DNA of 64,000 nucleotides. Source: Pseudoxanthomonas sp. JBR18. GTDB taxonomy: Bacteria; Pseudomonadota; Gammaproteobacteria; Xanthomonadales; Xanthomonadaceae. Positions within the stretch are counted from its first letter, which is position 1. Each line of letters starts with the position of its first letter. Below are positions 46,587 through 55,188 of this stretch, in pieces. Position numbers and translations under genes: made by a program. The stretch covers positions 1,991,001 through 2,055,000 of the forward strand of contig NZ_CP116339.1 in assembly GCF_028198165.1 (NCBI RefSeq). Direction: 5' to 3'. The notes beneath the pieces were generated by a model. That model made no database searches. It saw only the letters and a list, made by a program, of their open reading frames with translations, and was not told the DNA's origin.

Positions 46587-47849
46587 ATGGGCCGCCCCCT
46601 GGTCACCTCAGCCGCGCCCGCACCCGCGCGCTGTCTTCCGTCATTGAACGACGCGTCCTCTTCCCGCCCAGCGTCGAACCCGACGCCTGTCCCCGTCATG
46701 CGCCGCGTGCTGGGCATCGTGGTGTTCAACTTCGTTGGCTATTGCTGTGTCGGACTGCCGTTGGCCGTGGTCCCCGGCTTCGTCCACGGTGCGCTCGGCT
46801 ACGGCACGGTGCTGGCCGGCCTAGCGGTTAGCCTGCAGTACGTGGCCACCCTGCTCAGCCGCACGATGGCGGGGCGTCTCTGCGACCACCGCGGGCCCAA
46901 GGTCTCGCTGCTGGTCGGCCTGTTGGCCTGTGCGTTGTCCGGTGCCTGCACGCTGGGCGCGGCACTGGCCGGCGCGTGGCCGCTGGCAAGCCTGTCGATC
47001 CTGTTCGTCGGCCGCCTGCTGCTGGGCTGCGGGGAAAGCCTGGTCACCACCGCGACCATCCTGTGGGGCATCGGCGCGGTGGGAGGCCTGCATACCGGCC
47101 GGGTCATCTCCTGGAATGGCGTGACCACCTATGGGGCGTTGGCCGTCTCCGCTCCGGTCGGCGTGTTCCTGGCGGCGCGCTTCGGGCTGGCATCCCTGGG
47201 CGTCGCGACCCTGCTGATGACGTTGGTCGCACTGGTCGGTGTGGCGGTCCGGCGGGGCGTGCCGCCCATCCATGGCGAGCGCATCCCGGCGCGCCAGGTG
47301 CTGCGCCGGATGCTGCCCTTCGGACTCTGCCTGGGCCTGGGGTCGGTGGGTTTCGGCGCGATCACCGCCTTCATCGCGCTGTACTACGCCGATCACGGCT
47401 GGCCGCACGCGGCCCTGGCCGTCACCCTGCTCGGCGTCGCTTTCGTGACCACCCGGCTCATCCTGCCCAACGCGATCAACCGGCATGGCGGCTACCGCGT
47501 GGCGGTGGTGTCGCTGGGGGTTGAAGCCCTGGGACTGGTGTGCATCTGGCTGGCGCCGAGCCCGTTATGGGCAGCATGCGGAGCCGGGATCACCGGCGCC
47601 GGCTTCGCCCTGGTGTTTCCCGCCCTGGGCATGGAGGCGGTGAAGCGGGTCAGTGACAGCAACCGCGGCACCGCGCTGGGCATCTACTCGCTGTTCCTGG
47701 ACCTGGCACTGGCCATCACCGGCCCTGCGGCCGGTGCGCTCGCCGTGGTCTGGAGCTACGGGGCGATCTACCTGGTGGCTGGCTTTGCCGCGCTGGGCGC
47801 TGCCGCCGCCAGCCTGTTCCTCGCACGACGCGCATACGCCCTGGCCTGA
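46587..47849 (+). CDS. MFS transporter, YhhS (UPF0226) family
   Basis: 420 residues from 46587; ATG 46698 would cut the non-conserved first 37 residues. From VVFNFVGYCCVGLPLAVVPG on, the segments LQYVATLLSR, GRVISWNGVTTYGA, FVTTRLILPNAINRHGG and GFALVFPALGMEAV follow E. coli YhhS closely. Twelve helices are expected. YhhS has been tied to drug or sugar-analogue efflux; the substrate here is unknown. It stands alone. Confidence 0.87.
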   Translation: MGRPLVTSAAPAPARCLPSLNDASSSRPASNPTPVPVMRRVLGIVVFNFVGYCCVGLPLAVVPGFVHGALGYGTVLAGLAVSLQYVATLLSRTMAGRLCDHRGPKVSLLVGLLACALSGACTLGAALAGAWPLASLSILFVGRLLLGCGESLVTTATILWGIGAVGGLHTGRVISWNGVTTYGALAVSAPVGVFLAARFGLASLGVATLLMTLVALVGVAVRRGVPPIHGERIPARQVLRRMLPFGLCLGLGSVGFGAITAFIALYYADHGWPHAALAVTLLGVAFVTTRLILPNAINRHGGYRVAVVSLGVEALGLVCIWLAPSPLWAACGAGITGAGFALVFPALGMEAVKRVSDSNRGTALGIYSLFLDLALAITGPAAGALAVVWSYGAIYLVAGFAALGAAAASLFLARRAYALA

Positions 47850-47930
47850 GTGTCCTGGCGGTTGTTGACCGAATCAGCGTCGATCGCCCGCACGCCGCCG
47901 AGCGGGCCCGGCCGACGCAACACGGCGTGA

Positions 47931-49193
47931 TCAGTTGCGCAGGCGCGGCATGCCGTGTTCGTCGCGTTCCTCGCCCACGGCGTGGTCATGGATCTGCTGG
48001 CGCAGGTCGCGTTCGGGCAGCGCGGTGGCGACCTCACCGCGGCTGGCGGCCAGGGCGTTGGCGTAGCTGCGCCGGGCCAGCAGATCCTGCCCATCGGCAG
48101 CGTAGCCATCGCCGAGTTCCTCCCATGCGTCGGCACCGGCGCCCTGGGCCAAGGCGCGGTGCAGGAAGTCCTGCGCCTGCGGCCACTGACCCTGCTGCCG
48201 GGCGAGCCGCGCCAGGGTGAGCAGCAGGGCCGGGCTGTCGGAATGCGTTTGTATCCAGCGCTGGGCGCTGGCCCGGCGAGAATCGAGCTTGCCGACCGGG
48301 AGCTTGCCGTACAGGGCGATCAGCCCTTCGTCCCAGCGGCTGTCCAGCGCGTGTTCCAGCGCATGGGTCGCCGCATCGTCCCAGTGCAGGACGGCGGCCC
48401 GCGCGGCATAGGCGGCGACCACCGCCGGCTCCACCCGCAGCGGCTTGGGCAGGGCTTCCCAGCGCTCGGCCAGGACGTTGGCATCGCCGGCCTGTTCCAG
48501 AGTGCGGGCCGCCAGGTCGCGTTCGAACCGGGCCTGTGCTTCCGGGGCCAGGGCGCGCTGCTGGCGCAGCGGGCCGAGCAGGCCCCAGGCATCGCCGGCG
48601 CGTCCGATCTCGGACAGGGCCTGGGCCCGCAGGTAAAGGCCGCGCGGAGGCAGCGGCTGGGCTGCGGGTGCATCCAGCGCGACCAGCGCCTGCGCGGGCT
48701 GCGCGCCGCGCAGGGCATCTTCGGCGACCAGCAGGGCGTGGCTGGTCGGGTTGCGTTCGGCCAGCGCCTGCAGATGGCGCTCGGTCGCGGCAGGGTCCTC
48801 GCGCGCCTGGGCGCCGCGCACGGCGCCGGCGCGGGCGATCGCACCGACTTCGGCATCCTGCGCGGCGCGGTCCAGGGATTTTTCGGCGCGCTGCCAGTGG
48901 CCGTGGTGCAGTGCTTCGAGTCCTTCGATCAATTGGGCCCGCGCGCGCTTGCGCCGGTGTCGCCCCCAGGTCCGGAACGGCAAGGCCAGCAGCGACCAGA
49001 CGATCCACAGCAGCAGGGCGGCGGCGACCAGGGCCAGGATGGCGCCCGGCACCGTGGCGGTGATGTCGTAACCGCCGACCCGCACGAAGACTTCGCCCCA
49101 GTCGCGAATGTCCTCGCGCGCGAGCCACTGGGCGCCGATGACGCCGATGGCCACCAGGACCAGCAGAACGATGGCAAGGCGCAGGGTCTTCAT
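47931..49193 (-). CDS. hemY: HemY, haem biosynthesis-associated TPR protein
   Basis: 420 residues. Two N-terminal membrane helices (MKTLRLAIVLLVLVAIGVIG and the one around LALVAAALLLWIVWSLLAL) carry the HemY_N domain, and helical TPR-like repeats (about 110-400) follow. The C-terminal end holds tail residues with no enzyme motif, as usual. HemY of proteobacteria is a membrane scaffold linked to haem synthesis, not the protoporphyrinogen oxidase of Bacillus. It overlaps hemX by 4 bp. Confidence 0.9.
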   Translation of the reverse strand: MKTLRLAIVLLVLVAIGVIGAQWLAREDIRDWGEVFVRVGGYDITATVPGAILALVAAALLLWIVWSLLALPFRTWGRHRRKRARAQLIEGLEALHHGHWQRAEKSLDRAAQDAEVGAIARAGAVRGAQAREDPAATERHLQALAERNPTSHALLVAEDALRGAQPAQALVALDAPAAQPLPPRGLYLRAQALSEIGRAGDAWGLLGPLRQQRALAPEAQARFERDLAARTLEQAGDANVLAERWEALPKPLRVEPAVVAAYAARAAVLHWDDAATHALEHALDSRWDEGLIALYGKLPVGKLDSRRASAQRWIQTHSDSPALLLTLARLARQQGQWPQAQDFLHRALAQGAGADAWEELGDGYAADGQDLLARRSYANALAASRGEVATALPERDLRQQIHDHAVGEERDEHGMPRLRN

Positions 49194-50233
49194 GGCGTGG
49201 TGTCCTCACCGGTGGAGGGCGCGGGGTCGGCCGCCGGGGCGGCGGGCAGCGGTGGCGCGGCGGGCTTGCCACGGAAGGCCTGCAGCTGGGTCAGCGTGCT
49301 GCCCAGCTCAGGCAGCGCAGGCTGCAGTGGCAGCGCGGCGATCTGGGAGAATTCCTTCTCCAGCGCATCGGCCTGTGGCGAGTTAGGCCACAGGCGCGGC
49401 AACCAGCTGGCCGCGCGCTGGACCGAGGCCTGAAAGGCCGGCCGGTCGTTGCGCTCGAGCGCGGCCCGGGCCAGGGTCAGCTCCAGTTGCAGGGCGTTTT
49501 CGAAGGCCGCGCGCTGGGCCGGGGCGACTGCCACGCGGCTGCCGCTGGGCCGCACGTCGATGACCGGCGCCAGGATGCGCTGCCAGGCCGGGCGCGTGGC
49601 CGGATCATCGACCACCTTCTGCGGCAGCTTGGCCAGGGCTTCGGAGGCCCGGCTCAAACGGGCTTCGACCTGGGCATGCGGCCCGGCGCCCAGACGCAGC
49701 ACCGCGGCGCGCTCCTGCTCCAGGGCCTGCTTGACGTTGAGCAGACGGGGATCGTCCACGCCCTCCAGGGTGTCGGCGGCCAGCGCGTAGGCCTCCCGCG
49801 CGCCGGCGACATCGCCGGCGATGCTCAGGCGCTGGGCCGCCAGGTGCAGTTCCAGTTCGGTCTGGTCCAGGCGCAGGGCGGCCGCGCCCTGGCGGGTGGA
49901 ATCGGCCAGCTTGGCCACGCTGTCTTCCAGCAGCGCGCCGCGCTGACTCAGGCCCAGCACCTCGTCGCGCAGCACGCGGTTGGTGGCGGCCGCATCCTGG
50001 AGACGCTCGCCCTGGGCGCGCTGGTCCTGGCGCAGGGTGTCCAGGCGCTCTTCCAATGCACTGATCTGCTCGCGCGCCGCGTCCTGTTGCTGAGTGCGCC
50101 AGGCTTGCCAGCGCTGCCAGCCGTACCAGCCCGCTGCCGCCAATGCCACCAGGACAAGAAGCCCGAACACCCAGCCCCACGGACGGCGGCGCGGACGCGG
50201 AAGCTGCTCGCTGTCGGTCAGGGTGTCGTTCAA
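49190..50233 (-). CDS. hemX: HemX, uroporphyrinogen-III C-methyltransferase-like membrane protein
   Basis: 347 residues. A short cytoplasmic start and one membrane helix (about 18-40, WVFGLLVLVALAAAGW) are followed by an Ala/Glu/Arg coiled coil (about 45-110) and a helical periplasmic part. There is no SAM-binding site, so the name is historical; the role is unknown. Order hemD-hemX-hemY is the proteobacterial standard. It ends with a Pro/Ala-rich tail. Confidence 0.9.
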   Translation of the reverse strand: MNDTLTDSEQLPRPRRRPWGWVFGLLVLVALAAAGWYGWQRWQAWRTQQQDAAREQISALEERLDTLRQDQRAQGERLQDAAATNRVLRDEVLGLSQRGALLEDSVAKLADSTRQGAAALRLDQTELELHLAAQRLSIAGDVAGAREAYALAADTLEGVDDPRLLNVKQALEQERAAVLRLGAGPHAQVEARLSRASEALAKLPQKVVDDPATRPAWQRILAPVIDVRPSGSRVAVAPAQRAAFENALQLELTLARAALERNDRPAFQASVQRAASWLPRLWPNSPQADALEKEFSQIAALPLQPALPELGSTLTQLQAFRGKPAAPPLPAAPAADPAPSTGEDTTP

Positions 50234-50278
50234 GGGGAGCTCCTGGGAGGTGAGGGGCCGCCACGGCGGGCCCGCATG

Positions 50279-51040
50279 CTAACGGAAGCGGCGTGAGAAC
50301 ACGGCGTGCGCTGCCTCCACCAGCTGGCCTGGCCGCGGTCCCTCGGCCTGCACCACCGTCCTGAAACCCGCCTGTCCTGCCAGGTCGGCCAGGCGGGCGC
50401 TGGCGGCGATGGCGGTCGCGCCGCGCAGGGCGGCGGCCGCGTCCGAGGGAAGCCGGTCCAGCACCTGTCCCAGGGCTTCGCCGCTGCTGAGGGCCAGGAA
50501 TGTCGGTTGGTCGAGGGCCTGGAGCTTGTTCACGGCCTGCGGCGACAGGGGGATCGGCGTGCGGGCATAGACGTCCGCACGGAGCACCTGCGTGCCGCGT
50601 GCGGCCAGGGCGCCTGCAAGGACGCCGCGCCCGCCTGGCGCGGTGACCAGGCCGACCGGGGAGGCCTGCAGTGCCTCCAGTTCCAGCAGGCCTTCGCTAT
50701 CCATGCGCGCTGGCGCCAGCGCGCCGTCGATGCCCGCGCGGCGCAGCGCCTGGCGGGTACCCGCGCCGGTCCCGATCCAGGCCTGGCCCGCGCCGGATCG
50801 CAGCGGAAGCAGGGCATGGGCAAAGTGCACGGCGGCAGGACTGGTGAACACCACGGCCGGTGCCTGCAGTGCGGCGCGCAGTGCGTCACAGGTAGGCGCG
50901 TCGGCGCGTGGCGTCAGGGTCCAGGGGGACAGCGCCAGCACGCCCGCGCCCGCCCTGGCCGCCGCGTGGCGCAGGCCCGCGTGTCCGCCCTGGGGCCGGA
51001 GCGAGATGACGTACCATGCGCGCGCTTGACGTGGACCCAT
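50279..51040 (-). CDS. hemD: uroporphyrinogen-III synthase
   Basis: 253 residues from ATG 51040, chosen because YVISLRPQGGHAGLR is the family's first strand; the frame is open to 51106. HemD cyclises hydroxymethylbilane with inversion of ring D. VVFTSPAAV and FLALSSGEALGQVL are the paired domain landmarks. It is a divergent family with few invariant residues, and context with hemX/hemY supports the call. The thioesterase gene starts 21 bp away in the other direction. hemC is not in the window. Confidence 0.87.
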   Translation of the reverse strand: MGPRQARAWYVISLRPQGGHAGLRHAAARAGAGVLALSPWTLTPRADAPTCDALRAALQAPAVVFTSPAAVHFAHALLPLRSGAGQAWIGTGAGTRQALRRAGIDGALAPARMDSEGLLELEALQASPVGLVTAPGGRGVLAGALAARGTQVLRADVYARTPIPLSPQAVNKLQALDQPTFLALSSGEALGQVLDRLPSDAAAALRGATAIAASARLADLAGQAGFRTVVQAEGPRPGQLVEAAHAVFSRRFR

Positions 51041-51060
51041 GACCGGCAAGAGTACCTGCG

Positions 51061-51519
51061 ATGGATGCCCAACCCCTGCTCGATCCGCTGCGCGCGCTGT
51101 GCGCATCCATGCCTCCGGTGGCGGCGATGGCGGTGAGCCTTGACCGTTTCGATGGCACCTGCCTGCATGCCTCGGCGCCGTTGTCGGCCAACGTCAACGA
51201 CAAGGGCAGCGCGTTCGGCGGCAGCCTCACCGCCTTGATGACCCTGGCCGGCTGGGCGCTGATGACACTCAGGCTCCGCCAGGCGGGGCTGGACGCGGAG
51301 GTCTATGTCGCTGACAGCAGCGTGCGCTACCGCGCGCCGCTGCTGCACGACCTGCATGCGCAGGCCTGGCTGGCGCCCGAGGCCGACTGGGACGAGGTGG
51401 TGTCGGTCTTCGCCCGACGCGGCAAGGCCCGCGCCTCGCTGCAGGCCAGGATTTGCTTGCCCGAAGGGGGCGTGGCCGCCGAACTGTCCGGACGATACGT
51501 AGCGCTGTCCAAGGGTTAG
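51061..51519 (+). CDS. thioesterase, YiiD C-terminal domain type
   Basis: 152 residues, one hotdog domain. SANVNDKGSAFGGSLTALMTLAGW is spread over its core (with GSAFGGS the family mark), and ADSSVRYRAPL follows. E. coli YiiD has the same domain after an acetyltransferase; here it is alone. The substrate is unknown. It overlaps no neighbour but precedes a secreted protein gene by one base. Confidence 0.82.
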   Translation: MDAQPLLDPLRALCASMPPVAAMAVSLDRFDGTCLHASAPLSANVNDKGSAFGGSLTALMTLAGWALMTLRLRQAGLDAEVYVADSSVRYRAPLLHDLHAQAWLAPEADWDEVVSVFARRGKARASLQARICLPEGGVAAELSGRYVALSKG

Positions 51520-51520
51520 G

Positions 51521-51979
51521 ATGCAGCCGGTTCTGTCGGGGAAGTCGCACGTGGCGAGAATTCTGTGGATGGCGCTCATCGCGCTGGTCTTGGTCGGGTC
51601 GGCGCTGCCGGCGCAGGCCGTGGGCAAGCGCGCCAAGCAGCGTCAGCTGACCGAGACCCAGATGCTGTTCACCAAGGCCATGCGCTGGGGCGAGTTCGAA
51701 CAGGCCTGGAGCGTGGTGGACCCAAAGGTGCGCCAGGAGCGCATGCTCAGCGCGCTGGAGCTCTCGCGCTACGAGCAGATCGAGATCAGCGGTTACAGCG
51801 AAGTGGGCAGCATGAGCGAACCCGACGGCACGGTGGTGCGGCTCATCGACGCGCGCATGGTCAACCGCAACACCATGACCGAACGCACCGTGCGGCTGCG
51901 CGAGCGCTGGCGTTGGGACGACCAGGACGAGCAGTGGTGGCTGCAGGACGGCTTGCCGGATCTATGGAAAGGGCGCTAG
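51521..51979 (+). CDS. secreted protein of unknown function
   Basis: 152 residues. A signal peptide is likely (ILWMALIALVLVGSALPAQA), and the cleavage site is near AQA-VG. The mature part is charged with many Trp (FEQAWSVVDPKVRQERM, LRERWRWDDQDEQWW). Such small lipoprotein-like or periplasmic proteins are found in this bacterial family, but I know no function. A later start at ATG 51569 would leave a shorter signal. Confidence 0.7.
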   Translation: MQPVLSGKSHVARILWMALIALVLVGSALPAQAVGKRAKQRQLTETQMLFTKAMRWGEFEQAWSVVDPKVRQERMLSALELSRYEQIEISGYSEVGSMSEPDGTVVRLIDARMVNRNTMTERTVRLRERWRWDDQDEQWWLQDGLPDLWKGR

Positions 51980-52094
51980 TGCCGGTGTCCACAGGGGACA
52001 CCCCGGCGTCGAGGGAACTGGCGCCAGTGCCTGCGGCGGGGCGGCGTGTGCGACAATCGCCGGTCTTTTAGCGCCCTGCATCCTTCATCCTGTC

Positions 52095-52529
52095 GTGAAC
52101 TTCGATCAACTCAAGGCCTTCGCGGCCGACAACGCGATGCTGTCCATGGCCCTGGTGGGCCTGACCATCGCCATCATCGTCACCGAGATCATGCGCCTGT
52201 TCCGGGGCTATGCCGGCCTGCGTCCGGCCCAGCTGACCGGGCTGATGAACGCCGAGAACGCGCTGGTCGTGGACCTGTCGGCCAGCGGTGACTTCGAGAA
52301 GGGCCACATCCCCGGCAGCAAGAACCTGTCCGGCAAGTTCGACCCCAAACACAAGCTGCTGGCCGGTGCCGGAGAGCGTCCGGTGGTGCTGGTCTGCCGC
52401 AATGGGCAGTCCTCCTCCACGGCCGCCGCCCAGCTCAAGAAGGCCGGGTTCACCAAGGTCTACGTGCTGGAGGGCGGCGTGGCGTCGTGGCAGAGCGCCG
52501 ACCTGCCGCTGGTCAAGGGCCGCGCCTGA
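52095..52529 (+). CDS. membrane-anchored rhodanese-like protein, YibN type
   Basis: 144 residues, GTG start. A membrane helix (about 13-31, AMLSMALVGLTIAIIVTEI) precedes a rhodanese domain with the active Cys101 in VLVCRNGQSS. E. coli yibN lies in yibN-grxC-secB-gpsA; here the order is kept without grxC. It probably handles sulfane sulfur at the membrane. Confidence 0.88.
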   Translation: MNFDQLKAFAADNAMLSMALVGLTIAIIVTEIMRLFRGYAGLRPAQLTGLMNAENALVVDLSASGDFEKGHIPGSKNLSGKFDPKHKLLAGAGERPVVLVCRNGQSSSTAAAQLKKAGFTKVYVLEGGVASWQSADLPLVKGRA

Positions 52530-52651
52530 TCCCCTTCGCCTGAACAGGCGTGCCGACGTCGGCGGGGCTTGAACCCGGCCGGTCGCGCCGCCACCCCATG
52601 CGATAATCCCGGGTTTTCCACCCATCACTGCAACCGCACTTTCCGGAGTAC

Positions 52652-53173
52652 ATGATGTCCGACGAGACCACCAACGGCGCCGCCGAGGCCGCCAACCAGG
52701 CCACCGGCCCGAACTTCACCGTCGAAAAGATCTACGTCAAGGACGTGTCTTTCGAGGTGCCTGGCGCCCCGGGGATCTACTCGGAGAACATCTCTCCGGA
52801 GCTCAACCTCAACCTCAACCAGCGCGTCCAGCGTCTGGGCGAGAACGCCTTTGAAGTGGTCCTGGGCGTGACCCTGACCTGCAAGGCCGGCGATAAGACC
52901 GCCTACGTGGCCGAAGTGCAGCAGGCCGGCGTGTTCGGCCTGGCCGGTTTCGATGCGCAGACCATCGACGCGCTGCTGGGCACCCAGTGCCCGAGCATCC
53001 TGTTCCCCTACGTGCGTCAGCTGCTGAGCGACCTGATCCAGGCCGGTGGCTTCCCGCCGTTCTTCCTGCAGCCGATCAACTTCGACGGCCTGTACGCCGA
53101 AACGCTGCGCCAGCGCCAGCAGCAGGGCGCCACCGGCACGCTCGAGAACGATCCGCCGGTCGGCAATGCCTGA
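52652..53173 (+). CDS. secB: protein-export chaperone SecB
   Basis: 173 residues from ATG 52652 (a second ATG at 52655), longer than the usual 155 because of an Ala/Asn-rich start. [35 protein letters not shown] and [10 protein letters not shown] are SecB hallmarks. The acidic, flexible C-terminus normally binding SecA is present in reduced form. It keeps precursors unfolded and hands them to SecA. CGGAG lies before the start. Confidence 0.95.
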   Translation: MMSDETTNGAAEAANQATGPNFTVEKIYVKDVSFEVPGAPGIYSENISPELNLNLNQRVQRLGENAFEVVLGVTLTCKAGDKTAYVAEVQQAGVFGLAGFDAQTIDALLGTQCPSILFPYVRQLLSDLIQAGGFPPFFLQPINFDGLYAETLRQRQQQGATGTLENDPPVGNA

Positions 53174-53227
53174 TCTTGATGCGGGCTGTGGTAACACTTG
53201 GTCCCCTGTTCAATGCCAGGGGATGAG

Positions 53228-54259
53228 ATGACAAGTTTGAAGGTTGCAGTGCTCGGTGCCGGTTCCTGGGGTACCGCACTGGCTGCATTGATCGCCCGGC
53301 ACGGCCACCAGGCCGTGCTGTGGGGGCGAGATCCGGGCGTGGCGCAGGCCATCGACACCTCGCACGAGAATCCGCGTTACCTGCCGGGCATCGCCTTGCC
53401 GGAGACGTTGCGCGCCACCACCGAGCTGGCGGTCGCCATGGCCGACGCCGACCTGATCCTGGTTGTCGTGCCGTCCCACGCCTTTACCGAAACCCTACGC
53501 CTGCTGGCGCCGTTGCGCCCCGACGGCGTGGGCGTGAGCTGGGCGACCAAGGGGTTCGAGCCCGGGTCCAGCCGCTTCCTGCACGAAGTGGCCGAGGACG
53601 TGCTCGGGCCCGAGGTGCCGTTGGCCGTGGTCACCGGGCCCTCGTTCGCCAAGGAAGTCGCGCAGGGCCTGCCCACCGCGTTGACCATTCACGGCGCCGA
53701 CGAGGTCTTCAGCCAGCAGGTCGCCGACGTCTTGCATGGTCCGGCCTTCCGCGCCTACACCGGCAACGACATGATCGGTGCCGAACTGGGCGGGGCGATG
53801 AAGAACGTGCTGGCCGTGGCCACCGGCGTGGCCGATGGCATGGGCCTGGGGCTGAACGCCCGTGCCGGCCTGATCACCCGCGGGCTCAACGAGATGCTGC
53901 GACTGTCCGCGGCCATCGGGGCGCGCCCGGAAACGCTCATGGGCCTGGCGGGCCTGGGCGACCTGGTGCTGACCTGCACCGGCGACCTGTCGCGCAATCG
54001 CCGGCTGGGCCTGGCCCTGGGCCGTGGCCAGTCCATCGCCGAGGCGGTCAAGGAGATCGGGCAGGTGGTCGAGTCGGTGCAGACCGCCGACGAGGTCATG
54101 CGGCAGGCGCGCAAGCACGGGATCGACCTGTCGATCTCCGAGGCGGTCAGCGACGTGCTGCACGGCGACATCACTCCGCGCGACGCGCTGGAGCGCCTGC
54201 TGGCACGGGAGCAGAAGCCGGAATATCCCGAAACCCTGTTCAAGGATGCCGCGGTGTGA
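53228..54259 (+). CDS. gpsA: glycerol-3-phosphate dehydrogenase [NAD(P)+]
   Basis: 343 residues from ATG 53228. It makes sn-glycerol 3-phosphate for phospholipids. The NAD loop is [12 protein letters not shown], followed by [21 protein letters not shown], the catalytic Lys in [13 protein letters not shown], and [18 protein letters not shown]. The gene follows secB (54-bp gap), as in E. coli. A terminator follows. Confidence 0.96.
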   Translation: MTSLKVAVLGAGSWGTALAALIARHGHQAVLWGRDPGVAQAIDTSHENPRYLPGIALPETLRATTELAVAMADADLILVVVPSHAFTETLRLLAPLRPDGVGVSWATKGFEPGSSRFLHEVAEDVLGPEVPLAVVTGPSFAKEVAQGLPTALTIHGADEVFSQQVADVLHGPAFRAYTGNDMIGAELGGAMKNVLAVATGVADGMGLGLNARAGLITRGLNEMLRLSAAIGARPETLMGLAGLGDLVLTCTGDLSRNRRLGLALGRGQSIAEAVKEIGQVVESVQTADEVMRQARKHGIDLSISEAVSDVLHGDITPRDALERLLAREQKPEYPETLFKDAAV

Positions 54260-54298
54260 AGGTCGAGCCAGTCTGTCAGCAAATGTCAATTAAGAAAG

Positions 54299-54323
54299 AA
54301 AACCCGCCGCCGGCGGGTTTTTT
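54299..54323 (+). terminator. rho-independent terminator after gpsA
   Basis: AAAACCCGCC (54299-54308), loop GCC, GGCGGGTTTT (54312-54321), continuing into TT and CTTG. The A-rich upstream side could also end transcripts from the right. Confidence 0.9.
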
Positions 54324-54398
54324 CTTGTCCAAACGCCGCATCGAAGCAACGCGAGTGAGAGACATAATGCGCGAATATGAATTCTTCGGGGCGCCTGC

Positions 54399-54412
54399 TG
54401 TAACCGGTTACA
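54399..54412. promoter_or_regulatory. 14-bp perfect palindrome, LacI-family-like operator
   Basis: TGTAACCGGTTACA, with a central CG flanked by T-G and C-A ends, is the layout of LacI-family operators. It sits between the gpsA terminator and the 3' end of the XRE gene, with no obvious gene to control; a 22-codon frame (54367-54435) overlaps it. Confidence 0.4.
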
Positions 54413-54454
54413 AAACAAAAATGCCGGAGACTTAATGCTTGATCGGGTTGTTCT

Positions 54455-54829
54455 TCAACCGACCATGGCGCGTAGCAGCTGATAGGCGGCTGAGCGCCGA
54501 CGCGGCGACAACTTGCGCATCAGTTGCAGGACATTGCTCTCGACCTCGTCTCTTGCGACGTTCTCCGCCATGTTAGCGAGTAGCTCGCTGTGCTCGGTGG
54601 GCGCACTGGCTTCCGCGCTGATCTGGCCGCGCCCGGTGGCCAGCCACTCGAACAGCACTTGCGTGGTGACTGCGATCTGCGCCAGATGCTCGACGCTGGG
54701 GTGCGTCCCGCCAGCCCGCTCCCACTGTGCGACCGCGCTGCGCTGGACGCCGACGGTCTGTGCCAGTTGTGTCTGCGAGAGACTCCTGAGCCTGCGTGCC
54801 TGCCGGATGCGATCTGCCATGACGTGCAT
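54455..54829 (-). CDS. XRE-family transcriptional regulator
   Basis: 124 residues. An N-terminal HTH_3 (about 5-60: RRLRSLSQTQLAQTVGVQR, SAVAQWERAGG) is followed by an unassigned helical tail with LMRKLSPRRRSAAYQLLRAM. This is the phage-repressor-like class. The neighbouring bases are less GC-rich than the rest of the window. A 13-bp inverted repeat upstream of its start is a candidate operator. The target is unknown. Confidence 0.84.
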   Translation of the reverse strand: MHVMADRIRQARRLRSLSQTQLAQTVGVQRSAVAQWERAGGTHPSVEHLAQIAVTTQVLFEWLATGRGQISAEASAPTEHSELLANMAENVARDEVESNVLQLMRKLSPRRRSAAYQLLRAMVG

Positions 54830-55188
54830 GTGTGAACTCCCTTGGGTGATGTTGCCTGCGGCGCGAGCTGTGGCGGCGCGTGTCGGGTTTTACTAACACA
54901 GGCAAGTTTCCAAGTCATCAGAAAGCTGGATTACCCGGCGTGTTAGTGAAACTGACGCCCTCCGGGCGCTCGCTGATTTGGACAAACGCCCGATTTGAAT
55001 TATCAAAAAAAAAGAGGGCGCCGCGCAGTCACCGACGCGCGGCGTCATGCCTGACCTTTCATTTCATTCGTGGGGGCGGCTTGAACAATATTGCAGACGT
55101 CCGCGCACATTCGCGTTGATGCCGGGCCGCATCCCGCGCCTGCCACGCAGGCATCGATTAGGACCCGGGTATCGGATTCAGCGCAAGG
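54830..55188. other. 359-bp intergenic region with promoter elements
   Basis: It lies between the divergent XRE gene and the DUF11 protein gene. It carries the 13-bp inverted repeat and an A-rich run (AATTATCAAAAAAAAAGAGG, about 55000-55017). Small open frames lack support. Both promoters should be here, but no pair of boxes is assigned with confidence. Confidence 0.5.
54887..54952. promoter_or_regulatory. inverted repeat upstream of the XRE gene
   Basis: GTTTTACTAACAC (54887-54899) and GTGTTAGTGAAAC (54940-54952) match as an inverted pair in 12 of 13 positions, with 40 bp between. They lie 58-123 bp before the XRE start and could be paired binding sites for the regulator. Confidence 0.45.

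Noticed and set aside
54367..54435. 22-codon frame MREYEFFGAPAVTG and so on
   Set aside because: It has a weak GAGAG upstream but no similarity or conservation that I can see; kept only as a note with the palindrome.
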